Positions 1-8,302 of a DNA stretch of 64,000 nucleotides are shown in pieces. The stretch covers positions 94,600-158,599 of the forward strand of contig DUBE01000013.1 of assembly GCA_012960475.1 (NCBI GenBank), written 5' to 3'. A program made the position numbers and the translations under genes. Position 1 is the first letter of the stretch. The number at the start of each line of letters is the position of its first letter. This DNA comes from Planctomycetota bacterium (GTDB taxonomy: Bacteria; Planctomycetota; UBA1135; GCA-002686595). The notes beneath the pieces were generated by a model. That model saw only the letters and a program-made list of their open reading frames with translations, made no database searches and had not been told where the DNA came from.

Positions 1-1
1 G

Positions 2-313
2 GAGGGCCGCTTGAACCTGAACCAGTTTGTGGATGTGACCAGTACGCGAGCGGCCAAGATCTTTGGTCTCTATCCGCGCAAGGGCTCCATCACAGTGGGT
101 GCCGATGCGGACTTGGTGATCTGGGATCCGGAAGCGAGTGGAACAATCTCCGTCAAGACCCACCACCACAAGGTAGATCGCAACATTTTTGAAGGCTTTG
201 CCACCAAAGGAGCGCCATCGACAGTGGTGGTCAACGGCCAGGTGCAATACCAAGACGGCGATCTGCGCGTGACCCGCGGAGCAGGCCGTTACCTCAAGAG
301 AAGCCTAGGATGA
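2..313 (+). CDS. Dihydropyrimidinase (D-hydantoinase), C-terminal part
   Basis: This is the 3' end of a gene that enters from the left edge; no start codon is in the window, and the first in-frame TTG (11) is internal. The reading frame is open from base 2. The fragment has the family's C-terminal pattern: a helix with TRAAKIFGLYPRKG, then GADADLVIWDP and the closing beta strands of the cyclic amidohydrolase small domain (SVKTHHHKVDRN, VVVNGQV). Dihydropyrimidinase opens the ring of dihydrouracil or dihydrothymine to the N-carbamoyl-beta-amino acid. The stop overlaps the next start by 4 bases (ATGA), so the gene is co-translated with the aminotransferase. The metal ligands lie in the missing N-terminal part. 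Other cyclic amidohydrolases share this tail, but the neighbouring PreA-like gene favours the pyrimidine role. Confidence 0.88.
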   Translation, partial: EGRLNLNQFVDVTSTRAAKIFGLYPRKGSITVGADADLVIWDPEASGTISVKTHHHKVDRNIFEGFATKGAPSTVVVNGQVQYQDGDLRVTRGAGRYLKRSLG

Positions 314-1629
314 ACCAAGCCGATTCTGATCCCAGCACCGAAGAGGTACTGACCAAACACAAGGAGTTCCTGCTGGGCGCCGTGGCCAACTACTACGCCG
401 AGCCCCTGGTTCTGACCGATGGTGACGGCCTCAGGGTCACTGACCGGGAGGGCCGCACCTACCTTGATTTCTTTGGCGGCATCCTGACCATCTCCCTGGG
501 CCAGTGCGATGAGCGCGTGAACACACCCCTCAAGGCGCAGCTTGACCGCCTGGGCCATGTATCGACCCTCTATCCCACCTTGCCAATCGTGGAACTCGCC
601 GAACGCCTGGCACGGATCACGCCCGGGCGGCTTCAAAAAACCATGTTCACCGCCAGCGGAACAGAGGCGGACGAGACCGCGGTGGCTCTAGCGCAGGTCT
701 ACACCGGGTCCATTGAGTTGATCGCCTTGCGGCACGGTTATTCGGGGCGCTCTCTTCTGGCCCAGTCCCTCACCGCACACTCTTCCTGGCGCGCGATCCC
801 CTCACAAGTTGCCGGTATCAAGCACGCTCCCGCGCCCTACTGCTATCGCTGTCCCCTCAAACTGACCTATCCCTCCTGCGAAGTGGCCTGCGCCACCGAC
901 ATCGAAGAACTGATCCAAACCACCACCACGGGCAAGATCGCTGGCTTCTTGGCCGAGCCGATCTTGGGCGTAGGTGGCTTTGTGGTGCCCCCGCCGGAGT
1001 ATTTTTCCATCGCAACTGAGATCATCCGCAAGTACGGCGGGGTTTTCATTTGCGACGAGGTGCAGACCGGCTTTGGTCGCACGGGCGGAAAGATGTTCGC
1101 CATTGAGCACTGGGGTGTGGAACCCGATGTGATGACCATGGCCAAGGGAGTGGCCAACGGCATGCCCCTGGGGGTGACTATCGCCACTCCAGAAATCGCC
1201 GATGCGTTCCAGTCCCTCACGATCTCGACCTTTGGGGGCAATCCCATGTCCAGCGTGGCCGCCAACGCGACCTTACAGGTAATCGAGGAAGACAATCTGG
1301 CCGCCAACGCGGAGATCCAAGGCGCACGCCTACGCGCTGGCCTAGAAGAATTGCAACGCAAACATCCCAAGCACATGGGCGATGTGCGTGGAATGGGCTT
1401 GATGTTGGCCATTGAGTTCGTGGCAGACGAACCCGCCGGCGATCGCACTCCCGACCCCGCCACCACAGGCATCGTCTTTGAAGCCGCCAAGCAAGGTGGC
1501 CTGCTCGTGGGCAAGGGCGGCCTGCATGGCAATGTGCTGCGCATATCTCCCGCCCTGACCGTCAATAGCGACGAGATCGACGAAGCCCTCGCGATCCTCA
1601 TCCAGGCCTGCGCCCAGCTTCCTGCCTGA
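310..1629 (+). CDS. Class III aminotransferase, probable beta-alanine/3-aminoisobutyrate transaminase
   Basis: This is a PLP-dependent fold-type I aminotransferase of 439 residues, the normal length. Visible motifs are the cofactor phosphate-binding region TASGTEADETA, the FICDEVQTGFGRTG segment whose Asp contacts the pyridine nitrogen, and MAKGVANGMPLG carrying the Schiff-base lysine. The general pattern is closest to AGXT2-type enzymes, which use beta-alanine or 3-aminoisobutyrate as amino donor and pyruvate or glyoxylate as acceptor. It lies between a dihydropyrimidinase (4-base overlap) and a PreA-like dehydrogenase, so the inferred job is removal of the amino group from the beta-amino acids made by reductive pyrimidine breakdown. 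A four-cysteine insert around residues 178-196 (CYRC and CEVAC) is a small oddity. Substrate choice cannot be fixed from sequence alone. Confidence 0.9.
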   Translation: MNQADSDPSTEEVLTKHKEFLLGAVANYYAEPLVLTDGDGLRVTDREGRTYLDFFGGILTISLGQCDERVNTPLKAQLDRLGHVSTLYPTLPIVELAERLARITPGRLQKTMFTASGTEADETAVALAQVYTGSIELIALRHGYSGRSLLAQSLTAHSSWRAIPSQVAGIKHAPAPYCYRCPLKLTYPSCEVACATDIEELIQTTTTGKIAGFLAEPILGVGGFVVPPPEYFSIATEIIRKYGGVFICDEVQTGFGRTGGKMFAIEHWGVEPDVMTMAKGVANGMPLGVTIATPEIADAFQSLTISTFGGNPMSSVAANATLQVIEEDNLAANAEIQGARLRAGLEELQRKHPKHMGDVRGMGLMLAIEFVADEPAGDRTPDPATTGIVFEAAKQGGLLVGKGGLHGNVLRISPALTVNSDEIDEALAILIQACAQLPA

Positions 1630-1641
1630 GATCCAAGAACC

Positions 1642-2742
1642 ATGGCAGACATCAGCATTGAAGTCGACGGTATCCGGTTCGTCAACCCATTCATCCTGGC
1701 ATCGGGCCCCCCCGGCACCAACGGAAAGGTCATCCAGCGATCTTTTGAGCTGGGCTGGGGAGGAATCGTCTGCAAGACCATCAGCCTCGACCACAGTCAG
1801 GTGCACAACACCGTTCCGCGCTACGCCAAACTGACCGATCCTGATGATCGCAAGAAGGTGCTGGGCTTCCAAAACATTGAACTGATCAGTGACCGGCCAT
1901 TTGACATCTGGCTGGAAGAACTCACCGCTGCCAAGAAGGCCTACCCTGATCGCGTCCTGATCGCATCGATCATGGAAGAGTTGGAAGAAGACAAGTGGAT
2001 CGAGATCACTGAGCGCACCCAAGCGACCGGAATCGATGCTTTGGAACTCAACCTCTCCTGCCCCCACGGCCTGCCCGAACGACAGATGGGCGCCGCCATG
2101 GGCCAGGATCCCAAGATCGTGGCCCAGGTCACCGGCTGGGTGAAGTCTGTGTCCAAAGTACCCGTCTGGGCCAAGATGACCCCCAACATCACCGACATCA
2201 CTCTGCCCGCCAAGGCCGCGGCCAGCGCTGGCGCTGAAGGCATCAGCGCCATCAACACGATTCTGTGCGTGATGGGCATCAACCTCGACACCATGCGGCC
2301 GATGCCCACAGTGGAAGGCTACACGGTTCCGGGTGGTTTCTCGGGCCAGGCGGTGCGCCCCCTGGCCTTGCGCCAGGTGATGGAGTGCGCCCGCGCCTGC
2401 CCCGAGCAATCCATCAGCGGCATGGGCGGCATCGAGAACGCCCTTGATGCGGTGCAGTTCATGGCCCTTGGCGCCTCCACCGTCCAGATCTGCACCGGTG
2501 CCATGCTGCAGGGATATGAGATGATCGACAAACTCTGCGCTGACCTCTCGGACTTCCTCGATTCCAAGAACATGGCATCCCTGCAAGAACTCATCGGTGT
2601 CTCCCTGCCCTACTTCACAACACACCACGATCTGGTGGACCGCCAGCGCCAGGCCAAGCGCGAAAAAGCCGGTCAAGCCGGCCGCGACAGCATGTGGAAA
2701 GGAGATATCAAGTCCGAGACGGAAGGTCTGATTACGGACTGA
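1642..2742 (+). CDS. preA: Dihydropyrimidine dehydrogenase PreA-like subunit without ferredoxin domain
   Basis: This is an FMN-dependent TIM-barrel enzyme of the dihydroorotate/dihydropyrimidine dehydrogenase family, 366 residues. The active-site segment LELNLSCPHG is present with the catalytic cysteine at residue 140, as in dihydropyrimidine dehydrogenase (dihydroorotate dehydrogenases usually differ here). KMTPNITDI and GMGGI are also family-like. Known bacterial PreA proteins carry two extra 4Fe-4S clusters in a C-terminal ferredoxin domain; here the protein ends soon after the barrel in a charged tail with no CxxCxxC motif. A PreT partner is not in the window. It sits 12 bases after the aminotransferase in a pyrimidine catabolic operon. 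Reaction inferred: interconversion of uracil/thymine and their dihydro forms. How electrons reach the FMN without the clusters is unclear. Confidence 0.85.
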   Translation: MADISIEVDGIRFVNPFILASGPPGTNGKVIQRSFELGWGGIVCKTISLDHSQVHNTVPRYAKLTDPDDRKKVLGFQNIELISDRPFDIWLEELTAAKKAYPDRVLIASIMEELEEDKWIEITERTQATGIDALELNLSCPHGLPERQMGAAMGQDPKIVAQVTGWVKSVSKVPVWAKMTPNITDITLPAKAAASAGAEGISAINTILCVMGINLDTMRPMPTVEGYTVPGGFSGQAVRPLALRQVMECARACPEQSISGMGGIENALDAVQFMALGASTVQICTGAMLQGYEMIDKLCADLSDFLDSKNMASLQELIGVSLPYFTTHHDLVDRQRQAKREKAGQAGRDSMWKGDIKSETEGLITD

Positions 2743-2746
2743 GTTG

Positions 2747-4216
2747 CTACTGTTCGGTAGTGCGGGGTGGAACGCGTCCGCAAAGCTGCATCCCAACCCA
2801 GTAGACCGCAACAGAGATCGCGAAACCAACAAACCAGGCGTACTGGTAGAGATCAGTCCAAAAAGACTGGCCTTCCAACCCTCTCACCGCAGCGAGGAAG
2901 CCGGGAACGTTGGGAGCCACGCCCAGCACCAGAGCCAGAATCGCGATCATGTTGACACCCCTCTGATAGGAATAGGGGCCGTCAGATTGGTACAGCCCCT
3001 CCAGATCGAGGTTGGTGCGCCGCACCAGAAAGTAGTCCGCGATCACGATTCCTCCGATGGGGCCCAGCAACGCGGAATAACCAAGCAGCCAAGTGAAAAT
3101 GTAACCGCCGGTGCTCTCGATCAAGTGCCAGGGCATGATGACCACTCCGATACCAGCGGTGATCATGGCCCCCATGCGGAAACCCGCCCGGCGCGGGGCC
3201 AGGTTCATGATCGCATTGGCGGGGGCGACCACATTGGCGGCGATGTTGGTGGAAAGGGTCGCGATGGTCAGGGCGAAGAGCGAGATCACCACAGCGAAGC
3301 CCCCTCCCATGCGCCCGGCCAAGACTGTGGGATTGGGGATCGCTTCGCCAAAGATCACCACGGTGGCCGATGTCACGGCAACTCCAATGAAAGCGAAGAG
3401 AGTCATGAACAGGGGCAAGCCAATCGCCTGGCCGAGCATCTGGTCCTTCTGACTCTTGGCGTAACGCGTGAAGTCGGGAATGTTCAACGACAGAGTCGCC
3501 CAAAAGCCGACCATGCCTGTGAGTCCGGGCCAAAAGGCGCTCATGAACTGACCTTCCTTTTCGCCACCCTCATCAAAAGCTGACTTGGCGGAGAGCATCT
3601 CACCAAAACCGTCCGCTTTGATGTAGGCCCAAGCCAGAAGCGCCAACCCCAGCAAGATCAAGAACGGCGCAGCCCAGGTCTCCAACAGTCGGATCGAGTC
3701 AATTCCGCGCAAGAGAACCGCCACCTGCAAACCCCAAAAGGCGAAGAAACAGAGCAACTCACCCCCGTTGATTCCAAGCCAGGTGATGTCCTCCCCCACC
3801 AGCATGTCCTCGCCCAGGGCGTTGACCAACTGATAGATCGCGCTGCCCCCGATCCAGGTTTGAATCCCAAACCAACCGCAGGCCACAAGCGCGCGCAAAA
3901 TCGAAGGCACATGGGCCCCCACAATTCCAAAACTCGCTCGGGACAGCACGGGAAAGGGCACCCCATACTTGGTGCCCGCGTGACCGTTCAACAGCATGGG
4001 CACCAGCACGATCACATTCCCGAGCAGCACAGTGCAAACCGCCTGCCACCAGTTCATTCCAAGGTCGATCAAGCCACCTGCCAACATATAGGTCGGCACA
4101 CAAACAACCATCCCAATCCAAAGGGACGCCATGTGATGCACCTTCCAGGTGCGGTCTTGCGGAGAGGTGGGCGCAAGATCGTCATTGATCAGACGGGGGT
4201 CAGGGTTCTTCAGCAT
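2747..4216 (-). CDS. NCS1 family nucleobase:cation symporter
   Basis: This is a 489-residue polytopic membrane protein with about twelve hydrophobic segments. The N-terminus has the family pattern N-x-DLAP...RTW before the first helix, and the first half contains GTKYGVPFPVLSRASFG and GWFGIQTWIGG, both typical of NCS1 carriers for uracil, allantoin, hydantoin or cytosine. NCS1 proteins couple nucleobase uptake to a cation gradient. The gene converges on preA with only four bases between the two stop codons, so the two transcripts must run into each other. Upstream on the same strand, 54 bases away, is an M19 dipeptidase gene. The catabolic neighbours suggest a pyrimidine or hydantoin substrate, which is inference. 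Confidence 0.9.
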   Translation of the reverse strand: MLKNPDPRLINDDLAPTSPQDRTWKVHHMASLWIGMVVCVPTYMLAGGLIDLGMNWWQAVCTVLLGNVIVLVPMLLNGHAGTKYGVPFPVLSRASFGIVGAHVPSILRALVACGWFGIQTWIGGSAIYQLVNALGEDMLVGEDITWLGINGGELLCFFAFWGLQVAVLLRGIDSIRLLETWAAPFLILLGLALLAWAYIKADGFGEMLSAKSAFDEGGEKEGQFMSAFWPGLTGMVGFWATLSLNIPDFTRYAKSQKDQMLGQAIGLPLFMTLFAFIGVAVTSATVVIFGEAIPNPTVLAGRMGGGFAVVISLFALTIATLSTNIAANVVAPANAIMNLAPRRAGFRMGAMITAGIGVVIMPWHLIESTGGYIFTWLLGYSALLGPIGGIVIADYFLVRRTNLDLEGLYQSDGPYSYQRGVNMIAILALVLGVAPNVPGFLAAVRGLEGQSFWTDLYQYAWFVGFAISVAVYWVGMQLCGRVPPRTTEQ

Positions 4217-4270
4217 TGAGGTATGAGGCTAGCGCTTTGGCCTTGGTGAGAGCCAGTGTTGCTGGCCTTT

Positions 4271-5461
4271 CTACTGGCCCCCGCCCTCTTGGTCAACGCT
4301 CTTCAACCGAGCCGTGGCCGCAGCGGTTCTGTTCCCAGTTGCCTCTGCAAGTACCCGTTCAGTATTGCTGAAGAGCACCTTCTTGATAGACGCGGAGTCA
4401 AACCCGCGAGACTCAAGGCCGGGAACCAGAGCCTGGTAGCAACTGGCATCGATGAGTCCCTGGGGTGTACATTCGATGCCGTCGTAGTCGGATCCAATGC
4501 CCACGTGATCAATGCCGGCGACTTCCACTGCGTGGCAGATATGATCCAGGACACGCTCCAAAGGCAGGGGTTTGACCTGGGCCTGCAGCCATTCGGCCTG
4601 CATTAGAAAAGTACCAGTGGGGTTGGAACCCCGCAAGGATTGGTACTCCTCGGTCTCACGCAAGCGGGATTCGGTGGCGCGCGCATCCGCGTCAAGGAAG
4701 GGAGTGCAAAAGACAATACCCAGGACGCCTCGGTTATCTGCCAGGGCCTTCATCTGTTCATCGCGCAGGTTACGTGGATGGTCATGCAATGCATAGCACC
4801 CGGAATGGCTTACAAGGACGGGAGCGCTACTGACTTCCACAGCCTCGTAAAAACTCCGCTCCCCCGCGTGGGAGAGATCCACCAACATGCCCAGGCGGTT
4901 CATGGTCTGCACAACCTCACGGCCGAAGGGGGAGAGCCCAGGAGGAATTCCGGGCCCGGCACCATCCCGACACGAGCGAATCCAGTCCAGGTGATTGTTC
5001 CAGACAAGAGTCATCACTCGCACTCCATGCTCAAAGAACCACGCGAGATTATCGAGACTGCCTTCAATGGAATGACCTCCTTCGATACCGAACAAGGCGC
5101 CGATGCGCCCGGACGATCGAGCGGCCTGCAGGTGCTGGGCATTGCCGACCCACTGAACCTGATCCGGATGACGCGCCAGGAGTTGGTGACCCTGGGTCAA
5201 AAGACGCGCGGTACGTTCGCGCGCCCCGATCTCGCCGGCTTGAATGTGCAAGGGATCACACCAACAGACCAGCACGACCGCTGCCAGGCCCCCCTCGCGA
5301 CCGCGCACCAGATCCAAGTGTCCGGGCGTACGCTGGCCCAGGTCATGAGCCAGATCCAGATCCCTCTGCAGGGAGTCGCAGTGGACATCAAAAACCGGAA
5401 TCAAGTCCTCCATAGCCCCATTCTGGCCCCCAGGGGCCTCTCCATGTACGTCTTCTGCCAT
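4271..5461 (-). CDS. Membrane dipeptidase family M19 (renal dipeptidase-like)
   Basis: This is a zinc-dependent dipeptidase of about 396 residues. The motif FDVHCDS near the N-terminus gives the first His-x-Asp metal ligands; GIEGGHS carries the bridging Glu; LVDLSH and VSHSGCYALHDHPRN carry the later ligand and substrate histidines; HVGIGSDYDG is the conserved Asp region. No signal peptide is evident, so it is probably cytoplasmic. The frame is open far upstream (to 6130), but the family begins near FDVHCDS. The ATG at 5461 is preceded by AAGGAG with about ten bases of spacing, and an alternative ATG lies at 5413. It is followed by the NCS1 transporter gene, so dipeptide hydrolysis and nucleobase uptake may be co-expressed. 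The true substrate is unknown. Confidence 0.88.
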   Translation of the reverse strand: MAEDVHGEAPGGQNGAMEDLIPVFDVHCDSLQRDLDLAHDLGQRTPGHLDLVRGREGGLAAVVLVCWCDPLHIQAGEIGARERTARLLTQGHQLLARHPDQVQWVGNAQHLQAARSSGRIGALFGIEGGHSIEGSLDNLAWFFEHGVRVMTLVWNNHLDWIRSCRDGAGPGIPPGLSPFGREVVQTMNRLGMLVDLSHAGERSFYEAVEVSSAPVLVSHSGCYALHDHPRNLRDEQMKALADNRGVLGIVFCTPFLDADARATESRLRETEEYQSLRGSNPTGTFLMQAEWLQAQVKPLPLERVLDHICHAVEVAGIDHVGIGSDYDGIECTPQGLIDASCYQALVPGLESRGFDSASIKKVLFSNTERVLAEATGNRTAAATARLKSVDQEGGGQ

Positions 5462-5711
5462 TCCGACAGGTCTCCTTGTCGCGGCTTGGGCGATCTGCCA
5501 GAACGGCAGCACCCGAGCTTCGAGAGTCCCGCTGGGGACCAGACTCCAGATGGCCCAAGCCCTTGCATCATAAGGACTTGGAACGTTCGAGCCCAACAGG
5601 CCTCTGGGAAGATTGATCGGCACGGACTTTGCACTTCCTGCTACTCGACCAGTGCCCCAGGTGCCTTCCAGGCCCCCTCCCAGGCACCCCAGACCAGCCA
5701 CACCCGACCCC

Positions 5712-6095
5712 ATGCTACTCCACCGCATTCTGATCGCTGACGACGATCCCGAGATCCTGGCGGGGGCCGTGGACCTGCTCAGCATGTCCGGCCGTGAGGT
5801 ACTCACCGCGTCGGACGGCCAAGAGGCCCTGGACACCCTGCAACTGGGCGGCCTGCACCTGGCCCTGCTCGACCTGCACATGCCACGGCAATCCGGCCTC
5901 GATATCTTCCAGCATGTGCGTGAACGCAACATCACCATCCCCTGCCTGTTCTGGTCCGGCGAGGCAACAGACACCACAGCCCAATGGCTGCTCGACGAAG
6001 GCGCCGCTGGCTTTCTGCGTAAGCCAGTCAAGCCCAGCGAGTTGCGGGCCTGCGTGGCCAAGACCTTGGAACAACACTGGGGTCTCGCCAGCTGA
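5712..6095 (+). CDS. Stand-alone response regulator receiver domain
   Basis: This is a 127-residue protein that is only a CheY-like receiver. The acidic pocket IADDDPE is at residues 8-14, the phospho-acceptor is Asp54 in ALLDLHMP, Ser82 in FWSGEA replaces the usual Thr/Ser switch residue, and Lys104 lies in LRKPVKP. There is no output domain and no histidine kinase nearby, so the partner is unknown. The frame is open upstream to 5613, but that stretch is a low-complexity Pro/Arg run and the receiver fold starts at the ATG at 5712. The gene lies 104 bases before groES on the same strand; a hairpin between them may separate the transcripts. The gene is divergent from the dipeptidase gene, with start codons about 250 bases apart. 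Confidence 0.87.
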   Translation: MLLHRILIADDDPEILAGAVDLLSMSGREVLTASDGQEALDTLQLGGLHLALLDLHMPRQSGLDIFQHVRERNITIPCLFWSGEATDTTAQWLLDEGAAGFLRKPVKPSELRACVAKTLEQHWGLAS

Positions 6096-6112
6096 ACGCA
6101 AACCAACATCCA

Positions 6113-6152
6113 CCGCTGGTCGCACCACAACCTAAAGCAACGCGACCAACGG
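6113..6152 (+). promoter_or_regulatory. Hairpin between receiver gene and groES
   Basis: An 11-base arm CCGCTGGTCGC (6113-6123) pairs with GCGACCAACGG (6142-6152) with one mismatch and an 18-base loop. No T-run follows, so it is not a standard intrinsic terminator. From 6153 to the groES ATG the leader is nearly free of G and lacks a Shine-Dalgarno sequence. No CIRCE element (TTAGCACTC-N9-GAGTGCTAA) is present, so HrcA control of the usual kind is not supported. Confidence 0.35.
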
Positions 6153-6199
6153 CTCCAACCAACTTACCCCAACCCCATAACTTCATTCCCAGACCCCCC

Positions 6200-6514
6200 A
6201 TGGCCACTACCAAGTCCAAGAAAAAAACCGCTATCCGTCCCCTCGGTGATCGCGTCCTCGTCCAACGTGTCGAGGCCGAAGACATGACCGCCGGCGGCAT
6301 CCTGCTGCCCGAATCTGCCAAGGAGAAGCCCAAAGAGGGCATCATCATCTCCATCGGCTCTGGCCGCACCCTCGATAACGGCGACAAGAGCACTTTCAGC
6401 GTCGCAACCGGCGACCGAGTGTTGTTCACCTCATACGGTGGCACCGAAGTCAAGTTCAACGGCGAAGATTATCTGATCATGCGCGAGGACGACATCCTCG
6501 GCGTCATCGGCTGA
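6200..6514 (+). CDS. groES: Co-chaperonin GroES
   Basis: This is the 104-residue lid protein of the GroEL chaperonin. The conserved strands [17 protein letters not shown] and the mobile loop [15 protein letters not shown] are intact, followed by [33 protein letters not shown]. An alanine/lysine-rich N-terminal extension of about ten residues precedes the domain. The gene is followed 43 bases later by groEL in the classical order. No Shine-Dalgarno sequence precedes the ATG; the leader is C/A/T-rich and probably unstructured. Confidence 0.98.
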   Translation: MATTKSKKKTAIRPLGDRVLVQRVEAEDMTAGGILLPESAKEKPKEGIIISIGSGRTLDNGDKSTFSVATGDRVLFTSYGGTEVKFNGEDYLIMREDDILGVIG

Positions 6515-6557
6515 TTGCACATCTGTTTCCAACCAACCAAATCAAGAGGACCTACTC

Positions 6558-8171
6558 ATGGCCGCTAAACAAATCTCCTATGACAGCAACGCACGCGAGC
6601 ACATCAAAGAGGGTGTGCAAAAGCTTGCGCGGGCTGTCAAAGTCACCCTGGGCCCGCGTGGGCGCAATGTGATCATTGAAAAATCCTTCGGCAGCCCGAC
6701 CGTCACCAAAGACGGCGTGACTGTTGCCAAGGAAGTCGAACTGGACGATGCCTACGAGAACATGGGCGCCCAACTGGTCAAGCAAGTTGCCCAGAAGACC
6801 AACGATGTGGCCGGTGATGGCACCACCAGCGCGACCGTGCTGGCCGAGGCCATCTTCCTTGAAGGCCTCAAGAACGTGACCGCAGGCGCCAGCCCGGTGA
6901 TCCTCAAGCGCGGCATCGAAGGTGCCGTCAAGACCTGTGTTGCCAAGCTCAAAAAGCTTTCCACTCCGGTCAAGGGACACAAGGAAATCGCCGCAGTCGC
7001 CGGCATCGCCGCCAACAACGACGTGGAAATCGGCCAGAAGATTGCCGATGCCATGGAAGCGGTTGGCAAAGACGGTGTAATCACCGTCGAAGACGGCAAC
7101 ACCCTTGACACCGAGATCACCTTGGTAGAGGGCATGGAGTTCGACAAGGGCTGGCTATCGCCGCACTTCATCACGGACCCAGCCAACATGGTGGCTTCCT
7201 TCGAGAACGCCCACATTCTGATCCACGAGAAAAAGATCACAACGATCCAACCCCTCGTTCCGATTCTGGAGCAAGCGATCCAAGGGGGCCGTCCCCTGGT
7301 GATCATCGCCGAAGACATCGAAGGCGAAGCCCTGACGACCCTGGTGGTAAACAGGCTGCGTGGCTCCTTCCCCATCTGCGCCATCAAAGCCCCGGGCTTT
7401 GGAGATCGTCGCAAGGCCATGATGCAGGACATCGCGGCTTTGACCGGTGGCACCGCAGTGATGGAAGACATGGGAGTGCAAGTCGAGAACCTGACTCTCA
7501 AGGATCTTGGTAGCGCCAAGAAAATCACCATCAGCAAGGACAACACACTGATCGTCGAAGGCGGCGGCCGCAAGGCCGACGTCAAGGCGCGCATTGAGCA
7601 GATCCGCGGCGAGATTGAAAACACCAAGTCGGACTACGACCGCGAGAAGCTCGAAGAGCGCCTCGCCAAATTGTCCGGTGGAGTTGCCCAGATCAATGTG
7701 GGCGCGGCCACCGAGGCCGAGATGAAGGAGAAAAAGGCGCGTGTGGAAGACGCCCTGCACGCCACCCGTGCAGCCGTCGAAGAGGGCACCGTCCCCGGAG
7801 GCGGCAGCGCTCTGCTCTCCTGCATCAAGACTCTCGAAGATCTCAAGCTGGAAGGTGACGAGCGTGTCGGTGCCATGATCGTGCGCCGCGCCCTTGAAGC
7901 TCCCATACGCCAGATCGCGATCAACGCGGGCCAGGACGGCGCCGTGGTGGTACAGAATGTATGCAATGAAAAGAGTGCCAACTACGGCTACAACGCCGCG
8001 ACCGACACCTACGAAGACCTGACGAAAGCTGGCGTAATCGACCCCACCAAGGTTGTGCGCTCTGCCCTGCAGAACGCCGCTTCCGTGGCCGGTCTGCTGC
8101 TGACTACCGACGCCCTGGTTTCCGAAGCACCCGGTGCTGAGAAGGAGCCTTCTGGCGGCCATGGCCACTAG
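6558..8171 (+). CDS. groEL: Chaperonin GroEL (60 kDa)
   Basis: This is the ATP-driven folding chaperonin, 537 residues, close to the usual length. The equatorial ATP site [16 protein letters not shown] and DGVTVAKE, the [13 protein letters not shown] segment and the C-terminal [13 protein letters not shown] and [23 protein letters not shown] segments are intact. The tail ends in SGGHGH, not in the common GGM repeats, so the disordered tail that lines the cavity floor is chemically different. The start has an AGAGG about eight bases upstream. A strong terminator follows directly. Only one chaperonin copy is seen here; some related bacteria carry several. Confidence 0.98.
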   Translation: MAAKQISYDSNAREHIKEGVQKLARAVKVTLGPRGRNVIIEKSFGSPTVTKDGVTVAKEVELDDAYENMGAQLVKQVAQKTNDVAGDGTTSATVLAEAIFLEGLKNVTAGASPVILKRGIEGAVKTCVAKLKKLSTPVKGHKEIAAVAGIAANNDVEIGQKIADAMEAVGKDGVITVEDGNTLDTEITLVEGMEFDKGWLSPHFITDPANMVASFENAHILIHEKKITTIQPLVPILEQAIQGGRPLVIIAEDIEGEALTTLVVNRLRGSFPICAIKAPGFGDRRKAMMQDIAALTGGTAVMEDMGVQVENLTLKDLGSAKKITISKDNTLIVEGGGRKADVKARIEQIRGEIENTKSDYDREKLEERLAKLSGGVAQINVGAATEAEMKEKKARVEDALHATRAAVEEGTVPGGGSALLSCIKTLEDLKLEGDERVGAMIVRRALEAPIRQIAINAGQDGAVVVQNVCNEKSANYGYNAATDTYEDLTKAGVIDPTKVVRSALQNAASVAGLLLTTDALVSEAPGAEKEPSGGHGH

Positions 8172-8195
8172 GCCGATCTAGCTTCCAGAAGCAAG

Positions 8196-8237
8196 AACGC
8201 CCACCCCCGCTATCAAGCAGGGGTGGGCGTTTGTTTG
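8196..8237 (+). terminator. Rho-independent terminator after groEL
   Basis: A perfect 12-base-pair stem (8196-8207 with 8220-8231) encloses a 12-base loop and is followed by TTGTTTG. It starts 24 bases after the groEL stop. The sequence may also act in reverse for the convergent ABC-F gene, because the left flank is A-rich. Confidence 0.8.
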
Positions 8238-8302
8238 ATAGAAACCGGGTCAGGCTTCGCACTCGGGCAGGGTGGCAAGTGCCGGTCTGAAGTCCCAGCG
8301 GA

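Noticed and set aside
867..2832. Two long minus-strand open frames opposite the aminotransferase and preA genes
   Set aside because: They are antisense to clearly conserved proteins, have Gly/His/Pro-rich shadow composition and no family motifs.
5613..5711. Extended N-terminus of the receiver protein
   Set aside because: Low-complexity Pro/Arg stretch; the receiver fold begins at 5712.
4640..5740. Long plus-strand frame across the dipeptidase gene
   Set aside because: It is the shadow of the M19 gene, whose metal motifs are on the opposite strand.
5462..6130. Upstream extension of the dipeptidase frame by more than 200 residues
   Set aside because: It overlaps the receiver gene on the other strand and has no homologous content; AAGGAG marks the start at 5461.
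6096..6199. CIRCE element upstream of groES
   Set aside because: No TTAGCACTC/GAGTGCTAA pair or near match was found.
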